Assembly: GCA_035222895.1 (NCBI GenBank)
Contig: JAVYIG010000637.1
Coordinates: 347,501 to 411,500 of the forward strand
Direction: 5' to 3'
DNA length: 64,000 nt
Source of the DNA: Strongylocentrotus droebachiensis
Lineage: Eukaryota > Echinodermata > Echinoidea > Camarodonta > Strongylocentrotidae
In this document: positions 22,036 through 34,300 of the stretch, piece by piece
Position numbering within the stretch: the first letter of the stretch is position 1
How the letters are laid out: each line of letters opens with the position of its first letter
Position numbers and translations under genes: made by a program
Notes under the pieces: model-generated
The model's database searches: none
What the model saw: only the letters and a program-made list of their open reading frames with translations
What the model was told of the DNA's origin: nothing

Positions 22036-25000
22036 CTTTTCAGAAATGAGGAGAAAAATGGGAGCAATGTGGAATACAATTTATTTGAAGTATATTGGTG
22101 AACAGTTTCGTTTTCATTCCCCTTCAATATCAGTGGCATAAGGCGGAAATTGGTCAAACTTCAGAAATAATGATTACAGCTTCATTTCATACCAAATGAT
22201 GCGAGATATCGGTTTAAAGGAGTACTTAAAAAGTATGCCTGCCATCTTGGTTGTTAACTTCCCAGAACCTATGTCGGAGACGGAGATAGAACTGATTATC
22301 GGCTTGAGCGCTAGCTCCTGTATCATTGATATCGTAAAAAACCCTTTAAAATATATGTCGGCTAATTCAAATAAGTTGTCTGCAAATTTGTGAATTTTGA
22401 GATCTTTTATTCTTTAAGTGGGATGATTTTTTGGACAAAGTACGTACAATTTTGTATTGTAGGCTTATAGCTGTTGGCTATTCCACATCCCTATCCCCCC
22501 CAAAAAAAAAATAATAAAAAGATAAATAAATACATTATAAAGCAGTTCTCGGCTCCCCTCATGACACGATCGAGAATTAAAATGTATAAATCTTATTGTC
22601 AGCTTTCATTACCATGCAATGGTACAACTACATTTTGTTCGATGTCATACAGTCATACGATGTCATACAGAAAAAAAGAGAGAAGCCTATATTTAAATTA
22701 TATTTAAATTATATTTTTGATACTCTTATTTAAAAAAAAAAGAGAAAGAAAGAAATTAATATTAAAGAGAAAGGCGTTGGTGATAATAGTCAGGTCTTGA
22801 CTGATTGCCATTACAACAAAAAACAACAACAACAGTTCTTATGCTTGAGGTGTAATACACAATCAAATCAAATCAATCAAATCAAATGTGACCTACCAGA
22901 TAAAATGCCACCACACTTCCTAAGATCCACCCTCCAATGACGTCACCCCAATGCGCCCTGTGAGCTGCGATCTGTTGTACACCAAGTAGGTAGGGTACCG
23001 CTATAAAACAAAGACCAGCGAAAGGGCGTAGGGTGTGGGCTGCGTTTAGCTTCATCAGCATCGTGATGTACACCTGGTTAATAAAACATAAGGGATGAGG
23101 TAGAATTATAATAAATATAAAATTTAATAAACCTAATGAAATAATGGAGTACAATCAGATCTTATTGGGTAAGTAATGTCTGTAAAACACAGCTAAAGTC
23201 CTTAGAAAGATCATTTCAAATCAATGTGACTTTAAAAAATAAATGTTTAACCCTACCAATTCATATAACGCAATTTATTATTAATCATTCTCATCGTCTT
23301 AGTCGTCCTTTGCCTACAGTATACACGGTTATCGTCATCACTGGTTCATTGCCTCGGAAATACAAAAATGTTACAATCTAATCATTGATACCTATAAATT
23401 AATTGATGTATTTATTCTGTATCAATTATTGATTCCATTAGCTTTTTTTAATAATATGAACAAGAAAGAGGTCGATGTGATGCATGATGAAACTGGTTAC
23501 GTCACCATCTTTATTTTTCATATTCAATTTGGGTTTTAATTCATAGGCTACCCTCATATGTTCTATATTCGCTCTGCAATACAATAATATAATGAAAATT
23601 CTGAAGTAAGTAGAGACACAAAATGGGTCATTATACTCACAGCAACATAGACCGAGGCGTAGGCACTGAGAGAAGCATACAGGGACGGGAATGACTGTCT
23701 GTAGTGAGAAAACAACATTAAAAAGATTGATGGAACATCACTACTGTAACAACTGATGACGTCATTCTGGTTCCAATACATGTACTATTCAGTTAATACA
23801 TACTGGATAAAACAAGTGAATGTTTAACTAGATATAAATCAACGTCAGTAAGTTCACGACGCTTTCCAGTTTCCAAGATTTGACAAGAACTGCCCGTGAA
23901 TGAAAACTGGCGTGATATCATTATGGGAACATCTATTCCATGTTAGTTTTAGTTAAATTTGACATAATATTGAGCAATAAATCTTTAGGATAATTTTTTC
24001 TGTAAAATAATGTCCAGGAAACCTGTAATGCATGTCATCTTTTTTGTAAGTGGGTGTAATGTTACCAAGTATATTGTAGTTCTAACTTGTACTTTATTAT
24101 GATAGATATAGTTTATAAATAGGTTTTTTTCATTCATACGTAAAATAATTAATAATATCATCATCATCATTATTGGCATGGTAATAAAGTACCTTGTATT
24201 AATACTAAAATAATACTTAATTCTATCATCATCATCATCGTCAATGTTGGCATGGTAATAAAGTACTTTGTATTCATACGAAATTAATACTAAAATTCAT
24301 CATCATCATCTTCATTATTATACCTCGCAGAGTCTATTATTGTAGTACAGTCTGCGTCACTGATTGTGAAGGTTCTCTCTGCGGCGTTAGAACATGGCGT
24401 ACAGGTTGATCGGGTGAAGAAGTCTGGGGCAGGATGACTGAGTATTAGCTGACCAGCACGGGTTAAGATCCAAGTGATGAAAGCACCAAGCAGAAAGATA
24501 CCTGGATGGAAATGGAATAGTTTTAAGAGGAAGGTACAACGAAATTTAGTATCATCGTCACAGGTAATAATGGGTTTTTGCCACGTATCCGATTCATAAA
24601 CACTGTCATCATGATCATCATAATCATTATCACCGCTACCACCAACACTAAATCATTATCCTCGATAAATTATCATCGTAGTCACTTTTATCACCATCAT
24701 CACTGTTAAAATCACCACCATCTTCATCATTAACACCGCATTTTTAAAAAAAATAATCATTTTCTCATCTTCAAATATGTCTTTATCGTCGTCGTCTCAA
24801 TCGGCTTTTATCGTTTACTATTCTCATTCACCTATTTCTCTCCCTCGATGTTATTTACCCCCTCTCCACCCCTTTCTCCTCCTCTCCGATCCTCTTCTTT
24901 GACACATCTCTCCCTCTTTCATCATCACTCTTCCTCTCCATCAATCAACCCCTCCTCCTATCCTCTTATATACCTGTGAATCTGACCGTTCTCCTGAGGA

Positions 25001-25126
25001 GCGCATGTAGCTTCATGCCGAATGTCATCACAGATTTCTCCATGAAGAGCTGCTTCTTACCGCCCTGAAGGTTATACAAACCCACAGCGGCTTCTCCGAA
25101 TAACACCTAGAGAGAGAGCGAGAGAG

Positions 25127-25184
<58 letters not shown>

Positions 25185-27200
25185 ATTAATAAAGATTACC
25201 ACGTCACACAGTATAGTCATAGAGATGTATGATATACAAGGGCATTGTTTGATTACATGGGCCGGAGACAATGGCAAGCAAAACAAAGGTGCTCTTCATC
25301 ATTTTTGCATATCAAATGACATTCAGAATACAGCAATGGGAGACAGTTTCGTATATAAAGGATGACGAATTTCTAGATGATCTCTCACATCATACCACTC
25401 AGGCTTAAAATTCATTGACAAAAAAATGAATGGCAACACTTGGAATACATTCAATTTAGTAATGAGTTCTGTTTTGGGAGAAATGTGTTGAGGCTATTTT
25501 CTACACACTAGCGATATTCTTCCCAAAATTAGTGCATTACAAAGTCATTATTATCAGGCAGTGATTCTACGACTTTAGTTGTCATCTTTAAATAATTTTA
25601 AGTCTTAATTAATGACGCCATTTATTGTTGTCATCACATATTTATATTTCATGAACATAGCGACATGATAGTATAACCGACGCTCTTTCAATGTATATAG
25701 ATAATTTATAGATCTATACTAATTTCTTCAACAATTTACAGTCAATACAGTCTTTAATTAAGGGTATGGAAATGTTAATTTATACATGTGTATACATCAC
25801 GCTGCTCCTAAATTAATTAAAACAATTTTAATTCATAATTCATTTCTTGAAACAAATATTCGGGCGGCAAAGTGAGGTTGGTATTTGTTTTATTCAAATT
25901 AATGCCACAATACATGAACGCACTCCTGATATTCGATTTTATGTACCAATTAACACCGTTCTCTGAATGCGCAGACGCAATTCTAGAATGGAGGGAACTG
26001 GGGATCTTAGCATTCATTTTCTACACAAAACAATATGCCTCGATTAATTGAATTTATAATCAATAACTGGGATAGGCCTTGAGCCTCCAAGCTCCCCTCT
26101 ATAATCGTTATAAGGATTATTCAATCATTCATAAACAAAATCGACTCGACGAATTCAAACAAAAATGGCATAGTGGTAACAGAAAACATGATTACAGCAG
26201 CTGAACATGAGTCAATATATTTACTGATAACATTGGTCGATTTGAATACAGAGAACCCGCTCAACTTTATAAAAAACGTTTCAGCATGAGAAAGAAATTT
26301 AAGATAACCGTTCTCCTTTGCATTTTGTTGAGAATTATGTTTCGCGTTTAAAATGGCAAAGTTGAATCTTCATTGTTTATCATCTCGCAAACGAAACAGA
26401 AAACAAATGTTATCCAAGCATCTTGTAAGACAAAGAAAGATGTCAACTTACCACGATGGGCGGAAGAACGAAAGCGAGGACGAAGACGATGGTTTCGGGT
26501 ACGATGTCGACTCTCTCTGGATAGCTGTAGTAGGCGATATCGGTACATGGTATCGTGGCATCGTGTAATGTGAACGTCTGTGCCTGCCATTCCATGAAAT
26601 ACCTGGATAAATATTTGTGGGAGGAGGGTATATTGAAAAAAAGTGGTTAACTTTCTTTCTTTCTCTATCCAAACATTTCGGTATCATCTCTACAGATATT
26701 TTGTTGCTCATTTTTTATATATATTTTTTTCCTTCAGATAATCTTAGTAATATATTACCAATATGATTATGGAGCAATGTAGAATGTGAAATGGGTATTA
26801 TTTTCCCCTATATTTTGGCCAAAATTTAATGACTAAAAATGATAATGAATTTATATCCAACATGCAGATGTGTTTTGTTACGGAATGAGTGAACCAATAC
26901 AAATTTAGTCAGGTTCACATTATAACATAGCGGACAAATTCTCAAATGATTTGCCTGAGCATCGATAGAAATCTAATGAATTTAATTTTCCAAGACTTTT
27001 AATGAAATGAGATTTCAATAATTGAATTCAATTATTGAGTCTGCTTGGGGTATTGTTATCATTACATCAATACATTGCGATTGAAATGAGGAGAGAAAGA
27101 TGGAATAGAAAAGGGACAATGCAGGCACAAAACTAATAGGGATAATAGGATAGAAAATAAGAGGGGTATGCAGAAGAGAGAGATTGACAGGAGGGAAATA

Positions 27201-27242
<42 letters not shown>

Positions 27243-27619
27243 GATAGTGTGGGGGAGGGAAAGAGGGAGGGTTGGGGGAGGGAGAGAGAGAGAGAGGATG
27301 GGGAAGGGAGAGAGAATGGATGGGGGAGGGAGGGAGAGAGATGGTGGAGAGGGAGGGAGGGTGAGGGAGGGGAAGAGAGAGAGAGAGAGAGAGAGAAAGA
27401 AAGAGAGAGAGAGAGAGAGGCAGCCTATATTCAATCATGTACATCAAGTATTATTTTGATGCTGGACCAATTCAAGGCCACATTTGTTGCTCATTAGAAA
27501 TTTACATCATAAAGCACTCACCATAATATCACTACAGCCGCCAATAGAATACAATCGAATAGAAAGAAGCAAGGAATAAGCCAGTTGTTAGTAGTCTCGT
27601 TGCCATGACGACCCGCCAT
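21706..27619 (-). CDS. Phospholipid phosphatase-related protein (PLPPR/LPPR-like), 7 exons, frame interrupted in exon 4
   Basis: Exons, in transcript order: 27619-27522, 26602-26452, 25106-24974, 24502-24324, 23698-23641, 23073-22897, 22035-21706. The PAP2-superfamily product has about six membrane helices. The N-terminus MAGRHGNETTNNWLIPCFFL resembles vertebrate PLPPR1/5. Active-site motifs of lipid phosphate phosphatases are lost: motif 1 has no Lys/Arg, motif 2 reads SFPSLYAS instead of SGH, and motif 3 reads HRAHWGDV with Ala for the catalytic His. So it is a pseudophosphatase, as vertebrate PLPPRs, which act at the plasma membrane in neurite growth. The tail exon is polar. Exon phases require 178 nt in exon 4, but 179 are present. 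With one base fewer, the product would be 374 residues. Vertebrate paralogue assignment is unclear. Confidence 0.85.
22897..23073 (-). CDS. PLPPR-like exon 6 (PAP2 motif 3)
   Basis: 59 codons, phase 0 on both sides. It encodes VYITMLMKLNAAHTLRPFAG, a helix, then GVQQIAAHRAHWGDVIGGW, the degraded third phosphatase motif, and the last helix ILGSVVAFYL. Acceptor TTAACCAG; donor GGTAGGT. Confidence 0.93.
23641..23698 (-). CDS. PLPPR-like exon 5 (PAP2 motif 2)
   Basis: 58 nt encoding QSFPSLYASLSAYASVYVA. In active enzymes the motif is SFPSGHAS; here Gly-His is replaced by Leu-Tyr. Acceptor CACTACAG; donor GCTGTGAGT. Confidence 0.93.
24150..24318. repeat. Tandem duplication of about 75 bases with ATC repeats
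   Basis: Two copies of ATCATCATC...GGCATGGTAATAAAGTAC...AATACTAAAAT lie just downstream of PLPPR exon 4 in the following intron. A third partial ATCATC run ends it. Confidence 0.7.
24324..24502 (-). CDS. PLPPR-like exon 4, containing a +1 frameshift
   Basis: The first part reads GIFLLGAF in the frame delivered by exon 3. The rest reads ITWILTRAGQLILSHPAP and TCTPCSNAAERTFTISDADC only in the next frame, which is the frame required by exon 5. The switch maps to the run of four T on the minus strand (24480-24483); three would restore continuity and give the same spacing as vertebrate PLPPR1. Either an assembly/sequencing error, an allele, or an inactivating mutation. Confidence 0.88.
24974..25106 (-). 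CDS. PLPPR-like exon 3
   Basis: 133 nt encoding VLFGEAAVGLYNLQGGKKQL and then MKLHALLRRTVRFTG, a cytoplasmic loop followed by the start of the next helix. RRTVRFTG matches the RFTG of vertebrate PLPPR. The acceptor lies next to a (CT)n tract; the donor is CAGGTATAT. Confidence 0.92.
25108..25178 (+). repeat. (GA)n microsatellite at a splice acceptor
   Basis: About 70 bases of GA repeat lie immediately 5' (on the transcript) of PLPPR exon 3. On the coding strand it reads (CT)n and supplies the polypyrimidine tract. Confidence 0.9.
26452..26602 (-). CDS. PLPPR-like exon 2
   Basis: 151 nt encoding YFMEWQAQTFTLHDATIPC and then YSYPERVDIVPETIVFVLAF, an extracellular loop and second helix. Homologues carry a comparable loop with a conserved Cys. 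Acceptor ATTTATCCAG; donor GTGGTAAGT. Confidence 0.92.
27195..27420 (+). repeat. GA/GGGA-rich low-complexity region
   Basis: Over 200 bases of mixed GAGA, GGGAGG and GAAAGA within the first intron of the PLPPR-like gene. Open frames on both strands through it are repeat artefacts (Arg/Glu or Ser/Leu/Pro only). Confidence 0.9.
27522..27619 (-). CDS. PLPPR-like exon 1 (start codon)
   Basis: ATG at 27617-27619 opens MAGRHGNETTNN and the first helix WLIPCFFLFDCILLAAVVIL. The frame stays open upstream to about 27742 but has no ATG and then meets TGA, so this start is chosen. NET is a possible N-glycosylation site. Donor ATGGTGAGTG. Confidence 0.85.
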
Positions 27620-27742
27620 TGTGTCGTTTGATGCTGGTAGCGTTCCGTTGCTAGGTAACGTTTGATCAGAGATCACGAGTACTGTTGCAAACAAGCAGGT
27701 GGAAAGCGCTGCTGATCTGAGCGTTGATTTCTGTTCCGTCAA

Positions 27743-30700
27743 TAACGCTCACTGCTTGCTCATGATAATAACTGTAGGTTGGAATATAAACAAATTAAGT
27801 TGATTCAAAACGGGCGCATAATAATGGCAATACAAATAACAACTTGTACGTCAACTTTCATCCACTGCGCCCGTAATACCATCCAGTCACCGTAGGCAAG
27901 GGATACAAAGTGAACGAATGTTCAGATGAATGAAACAGGAATAAAGACAATTTTCAAGAGGACTTTGCATTTCTCCGAGAAAATGATAGATTTTGTTTAT
28001 TGGATGGAGTGATTGCTCCCCTGCATCCAGCTTGATCTCATAATGAAACCCTCACTTTGAATATTATAAAACTAAATAGTGAAATAATGAATAAAAAAAT
28101 CAATCAAACTCAGCTTGATCTGTCAAAATTTGATACCCTAATTTGAATTTCAAAAGATTAGTAAGTGTTTAGCAATATCAGTTGAAGATGTTTCAAATGT
28201 AGATATAGTTGGTTAGTTGATTTCTAACTGCTAAGAAAAGCATGTGTATGCTTGCAAGTAATCAACCCGGTGACCGACGGTTTAAAGTCTTCTCTGGGGA
28301 CTTGGTAATGCGGACTGATGCCTTACCAAAGGGCACTAGCGCACTGAATTGGTTTCGAACCAGGGACCTCCCTACGAGAACACTACTCTACCACTGAGCC
28401 ATCGAGCCTCACATTTATAAAACATGAAACATTGTCAGCACGGATCAATAATTTCTTGGAGAGTGCGCGCTTGGAAACTTAAAACAAAATGGGGGCTGTG
28501 TCCTATATATTTGATAGATACACATTAAATAACACCTTCTATACGCCCATTCAATTCAAGGATACCATAGTCCACTTCAAAGGCTTCCTAAGAGGATAAC
28601 GTGGAATTCAAAATACCTGTCTGGCTATGGCGAGTAAAAAGAGGATTTTGATCAGGTGAATAAAACTAATTTATAGTCTTGTCATCTTTTACATGCAGAC
28701 AGTCAGACGTGGGATGGGTGTGAATGTGACACCCCTGGCATCTCCTGTCTATCGCTTCCATTGACTTGGAGAGAGATGAGATGGGAGAGGGTGTGTATGG
28801 GAAAGAGAGAGTGACATCAGACATCATACAGAGACGCACAGAGGGAGTGGAGAATGGTGAAACAGTGGGTGATGTTGACACAGAGGGGGAAAGACAGCGA
28901 GAGAGAGAGAGAGAGGAAATTATAGAGATGCAGGCGAGGGTTGTCTAGTAAAGAATTAGAGGGACATGATGAGGGACTAAGAATAGATGGAGAGAAAGAG
29001 GGCGAGAGAGAGAGAGAGAGAGAGAGCGAGAGGGTATAGAGAAGGTAGAGAGAGGAGAGGTGGAAGAGGATATAGGAGAGACGAAGAGGGTGAGAGGCGA
29101 TCGATTTTAAGATCAATTAAATATCAAGGACGTTGTTCTGCTAATTCATGAAACAATATTTTGTTTCTTCACCCTACTCTGCGCCACTCCCTCCAGACTA
29201 TAGAATCATTGTGAAAGTGACAGGCAGGAATGATTAATTTAAAAAATGTCCATGGTTGCATGAGGATTGGCTTACAGATCATTAGTTTATATGAAACGTA
29301 ATCATAGCACCACAATAGAAGGTTTTTCTTTTAATTCAAATACACAATCTCTACTTGTTAATGCACTAGTGTGTTTGCACTAATCATATTTTTGTTGTGT
29401 CATTCTATCAACGATGATGTCTATTTGTCAAAGTACTTGTTATTTTGTATCCCCAAAGTGACATAATGAACATTATAAAGCTTAATTTCTTTCATTGTCT
29501 GATCTAGCCCGAGAATGATTGACAATACCACATAGTCATCAGCTTTGAATGCAGGTGGTTACAATGTACTTGTGGAGCAAGATATTTTGGAATTTTACAT
29601 TTCTTACTACTATCAATAAACTATCTTTGTGCTCATTACTGTCGTTTCCAATCATATTGCACCTCTTCTTGTGCATAATTCATGTATTAGGCACATTATT
29701 TAGGTATCATCAGAAGACAATGACTAGTTGTGTCTTGTACTGCTTGTTCTTTTATCATTTATATTTTATATGTACAATAACATGAGATTGTATGGAAAGC
29801 GCCAACATGCCTCCTAGTCATAAATTATACTGAATGTCTGTACGCAAAAAATATTGACTGAAACTATTATTACTGAATCATCATCGATCAGTCAAATTGT
29901 ATTATGATATTTATACAGGTGGGACTAGGCAAACAAGCTAGACAGCATGCGCGCATTCAAGTACATGCACTTGTATAGTTACATTCACTTGTGTTTGAAG
30001 AGCACAATAGGGTGATTGATGCACATACAACTGTAGTCAAGTACCTTCTTCAGTTATTAGATAAATCATAATGTCGTACTTATTTTAAGGAAAACAAAAC
30101 CTTCCCAACAAAATCATGCTGAAACTGTTTACAGAACACTACTGACTCCTCTTGAGAGAGTATATTATGATTACATTCAAATACGCGTGCAATTGGATAT
30201 ATTTTTCGGTTGTCATTTCCATTCCCCCCTGTGCTATACAAAGGGCCTCAAATCTCTTGTATAGTATACAAGTAAAAAATACCATCGGTATTGTGTTTTT
30301 AATGGTAATACGGGCGGTCACTTCCTCTTCTTGTGAAAGACTCAATGACGTATAACCACGCTATCATTTGTAATGACTAGTATGTGATGTCACCTTTTTA
30401 CACATAGGCCTATATTCTCTAAAAAGGTATTAATCGAAATGTCAAATGGACTGTACAAGTGAAATTATTTGCTTGAAATCGTCAGCTATATTAACATGCA
30501 AAGAAATTATTTATATATTTTTTTTTGTTTAATCTATGCACAATACATGAGACATTAAAGCAGTTAAGCTTGAGACCAGAAGAGGGAGCGAGTATTAAAA
30601 AGAAAGAGAGAGAGAGAGAAAAAAAAGGAGAGATAGATAGAAGGAGGAAGAGATAGAGGGATAGTGTGTATGCGTGTGTGTGTGTGAGGGGAGGGGAGGG

Positions 30701-30892
30701 GGTAGTAGTGTGTTTGGTTGGATGTACATGTAGTTATTTGTTTTATATTGCAACTAATTTCATTTTTTTCATCAATCGTACATCAGTATTGAAAATGTAT
30801 TGAATCCTGTCAAAATGAAAAACCACTGTATTTCTAAGAATGATTTGTATTGTTCTGGAATCAATAACAAAAAAACTATTTAAAAACAGTGT

Positions 30893-30928
<36 letters not shown>

Positions 30929-31201
30929 AGGGGTGTGGCGAGAGATCAGTATGTCTAGGACAGATAAATGTCATGTAATCCTTTAGGGAATTCGTCCTTC
31001 ACTATTCTTGTAAGAAACACCCAGATCCGGTGATTATGTTTTCCTTACGAAATTCTCCGCTATAAAATGGGTCATATGCTTCCCTAAAATATACTTTTAT
31101 GTGTCGAGTGTATTCCACAAATTTTGCAACTCAACGAACGTCATCAAGTTTTTATACAAATTTGAACGTCATACACGACACAACAACACATATCTATATT
31201 T
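27743..31201. other. Region upstream of the PLPPR-like gene
   Basis: No coding exon recognised. It should contain the PLPPR promoter and 5' UTR (minus strand). It holds a SINE-like element (28330-28410) and GA-rich tracts at 28780-29080, 30600-30670 and 30893-30926. Confidence 0.45.
28275..28412 (-). repeat. tRNA-derived SINE
   Basis: On the minus strand an A-box-like TGGCTCAGTGGTAGAG is followed about 35 bases on by GGTTCGAAACC, then a non-tRNA body with GCGCTAGTGCCCTTTGGTAA. Stems do not close properly, so a functional tRNA is unlikely. Confidence 0.65.
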
Positions 31202-31209
31202 CCTACAAG

Positions 31210-31380
31210 CAGGCACGTAGCCAGAGTTTGATGTTTGGAGGGGCACATACCCCACATACATGTAATGGATCGAGGTAAAAAAAAGGGGTCTACAAAATTT
31301 CAACCGATCCTGGACATTTTAGGGGGGCACGTGCTCCCCCGTGCCCCCCCCCCCCCCCCCACCCCGTGGCTACGCGCCTG
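31210..31380. mobile_element. hAT-like MITE with 8-bp target duplication CCTACAAG
   Basis: It begins CAGGCACGTAGCCA and ends TGGCTACGCGCCTG, an imperfect inverted pair. CCTACAAG flanks both ends (31202-31209, 31381-31388). It contains the poly-C/poly-G runs typical of this family. No transposase. Confidence 0.85.
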
Positions 31381-31388
31381 CCTACAAG

Positions 31389-34300
31389 ACCTACATAATA
31401 GTTGTAGAGTATTTGCAAATTCTTATTTTTACAAAATTATAGCACACTGAGCCTCAAAGCAAATTACCCCATCTACATTTATGTTTTCAAGCATTGAGGC
31501 AAATCTGAACTATTATGACGCATCCCCAAAATATTGCCTAATACAAAAAACAAAGCAAGTTCTTCACACACAATAAAAGCATGCGAAAAAATAGTCAGAC
31601 GTATACAACATTATTATGTCTTGACAAAAGTGATATGGTTCTGAAAATGTGTGATTTGTTGTTTTTATTCTACAGACGTGCATCAATCAGGAATGATTAT
31701 TTACGTCTGGGACCATCCAAAAGAAGTGACTCAGTTTCTAACCGGAATCAACCGAGTCAGTTTATAGGCGAAGACAGAGAGCTGACGAAATGAATACCAC
31801 TAGACCAACTCACCTCTGCCTGTTGCATTTCTGATATTACTTTATGGGCGCTATATGCATCACTAAAAGAAGAAATTTGTCAAACAAAATGTAAACATGG
31901 TTACATTTTTCATCCCCGAGGAAAAGTGAAACCCGAATTCAAATGTACCATTGAACATTTGACATGGTTGTAAAAGTACATGTAGATGAATTAAAGATTG
32001 TGTGCAAAAGATATCTACGAAAATTTATATAAAAAATGAAAAGGTTAGTTTCGAGAAATTAGATTGATAGATCAAATAGAATCAACTATAGACTAGTATT
32101 TTGTTACAAATAACAGTAAATTCCTTTCTTCAGATATCATGAAACCAGGGATGTACATTTCAAAACTACATACTATTGTGACCACCGTTCACAACCTCCT
32201 TTTTAAAAGAATTTCATAATTTGTTGAGAGTTAAAATGTACCTTTAAAGCTTGTTATGGATTGGCGCAGTTTTCCATTTGAGTGGGTCCTGTTTTGTGTT
32301 TACAATACTTTAAGAATAGGGTGGATTTGGATGACGCGTAATGGAATGTCAGATTTATACTGAAAGCTCATTGAACCTCATGACAAATTGTCAAGCACAA
32401 AAGTATTCTGTTATTGAGTTTATCACGCACTTGCATAAGTGTTCTCAAGAGAGATTACATACATGTACATGTTCCCATATTGATATTCGCATGCATGTGT
32501 TCAACGCACAGGCTTGTCTTTAACATGTTAAGGAAATTACTCTTAAATATGAATCACCACGATTACATTTTTCTGGAAATATATACTTCACATGTTATTC
32601 TTTAGATGTTTCGTCAAAAATAACCCCCTTGGTGAAATTCATATTTCAGTTTTTTAACGAAATATTTTATCCTCTTACTAAGAAGTTGGAATGCTGAATT
32701 TTATATCACAATGTGGTTTTCTCTCAAAGTCTGTTATTTTGTAAACGCTTTTAATTATTGTTAATGAATGTATGACATTTTCTGAATTGATAGTGGTTGT
32801 TTTTCAATTAGATGCTGTATCTTATGAGATTATACCCATTATATTATTGATGCAATCTGGTGAGAATAATAAAGTCGAGTTGTCATCAATTAATATTCTG
32901 TCGTAATAAGATAATTAAATGTGTAATAAAGGCGATTAATACCATGTTATTAATTATTAAGTGGTAATCGGGAGAGACAATGATATCAATGACATATCGA
33001 TGATCATGAACTGAATTTGATATTTTTGTCTTCATTGCGCACACACACATTCATTCGTTGTCATATTTCATTCGTATAATTAATATTCAACATGAATTTA
33101 TCATTTCATATTTCTTGAATTTCATTGAATTAATTTCAGATCCACACGGGGCGACTCATATACATTGAAGATATGATATTATTTCTGCAATGGTCATCAA
33201 CACTACTATGATAACACGGGATACTAATATGGGAACGCACAGTTTCTAGAGAATAAATTTGCTATTCAATCTATGCATGGAAGAGAAGACAGTGAATTGT
33301 GTATATCTGTGTACCATTGTAATTAATTCGATTATACACTCGACCAGTTGATTTGTTTAAAAATATTTTGTTAAATATTATAATAAAATGACAGCGATCA
33401 CATGAACATTTGAAAGCAAACTAACAAATCAGCATATTGTACTGTATGTCAATTATATTAAGGTGATTGGAGTAGTCGCATAAACTATCTCTAATAAACA
33501 TCGACACGACCCTGATAAGGTTATCATTGATCCACCGTCTAATTGCATACATGCGACAACAATACATCTTAAACATGGCTTTGTGGGTCCTCCTCCGTCG
33601 ATATAATGATATGGCTTCTATACTTCTCTGAGTTATAAAGCAACGTATTAATTATGTAAGTTGTCACTTACTATGCGTTGCACCTGTTAACATTTTCACT
33701 TTGCGACGCCTGAAAACACCACTAAAAATAGGATGGCAATGTAACTTACCTATAGCAACAGTTGGTGGTAGGCAACGGGAAGCTGAAGTTATGGTTCCAA
33801 TATGAAAGTGTATAATAGTTCTACGCATGAACACTATGCCTTCTCGCTCTTGTAAATACCTCTTCGGGAAGACGGTCTTGATAGTGTATTATTCAAGCGA
33901 TTGATTTACTTAGGAAAATAACAATACACACCCTTGCTATATTGGCTTGGCAGCTTTTGTCGTCGCCTTTTATTTACCGCCACACCCAACACACCATGTG
34001 TGTAAACTGTACGTTGTGTGCGTGTACGGTGGTGTGTGCGCGTGATGGGATTGTGTATGGGTGTGTATTATGGAACTCCAGCCTCACGTAAACCGTGTAG
34101 CTGGGCTATCGCATACAAGAATAGAAAAGGCGTTTACAACTTTTATGCGCTGAATAGTTCTGTTTCGTTTTGGAATTGCGTGTGTAGTGAACCTTATCAA
34201 ACGAACTCTTTCTTTATTTTCGAGGACACACCGTTCTTTTGTATGAATATTTACCATTCCAATAAGGTATTTGAAAGGTTTGTTAGAATTCAACAAAAGT

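Noticed and set aside
27015-27497. Long overlapping open frames on both strands
   Set aside because: Arg/Glu and Ser/Leu/Pro repeats from GA-rich low-complexity DNA.
27620-27742. N-terminal extension of the PLPPR-like protein to 27742
   Set aside because: The frame is open but begins at TTG after an in-frame TGA with no ATG; the first ATG at 27619 matches the family N-terminus.
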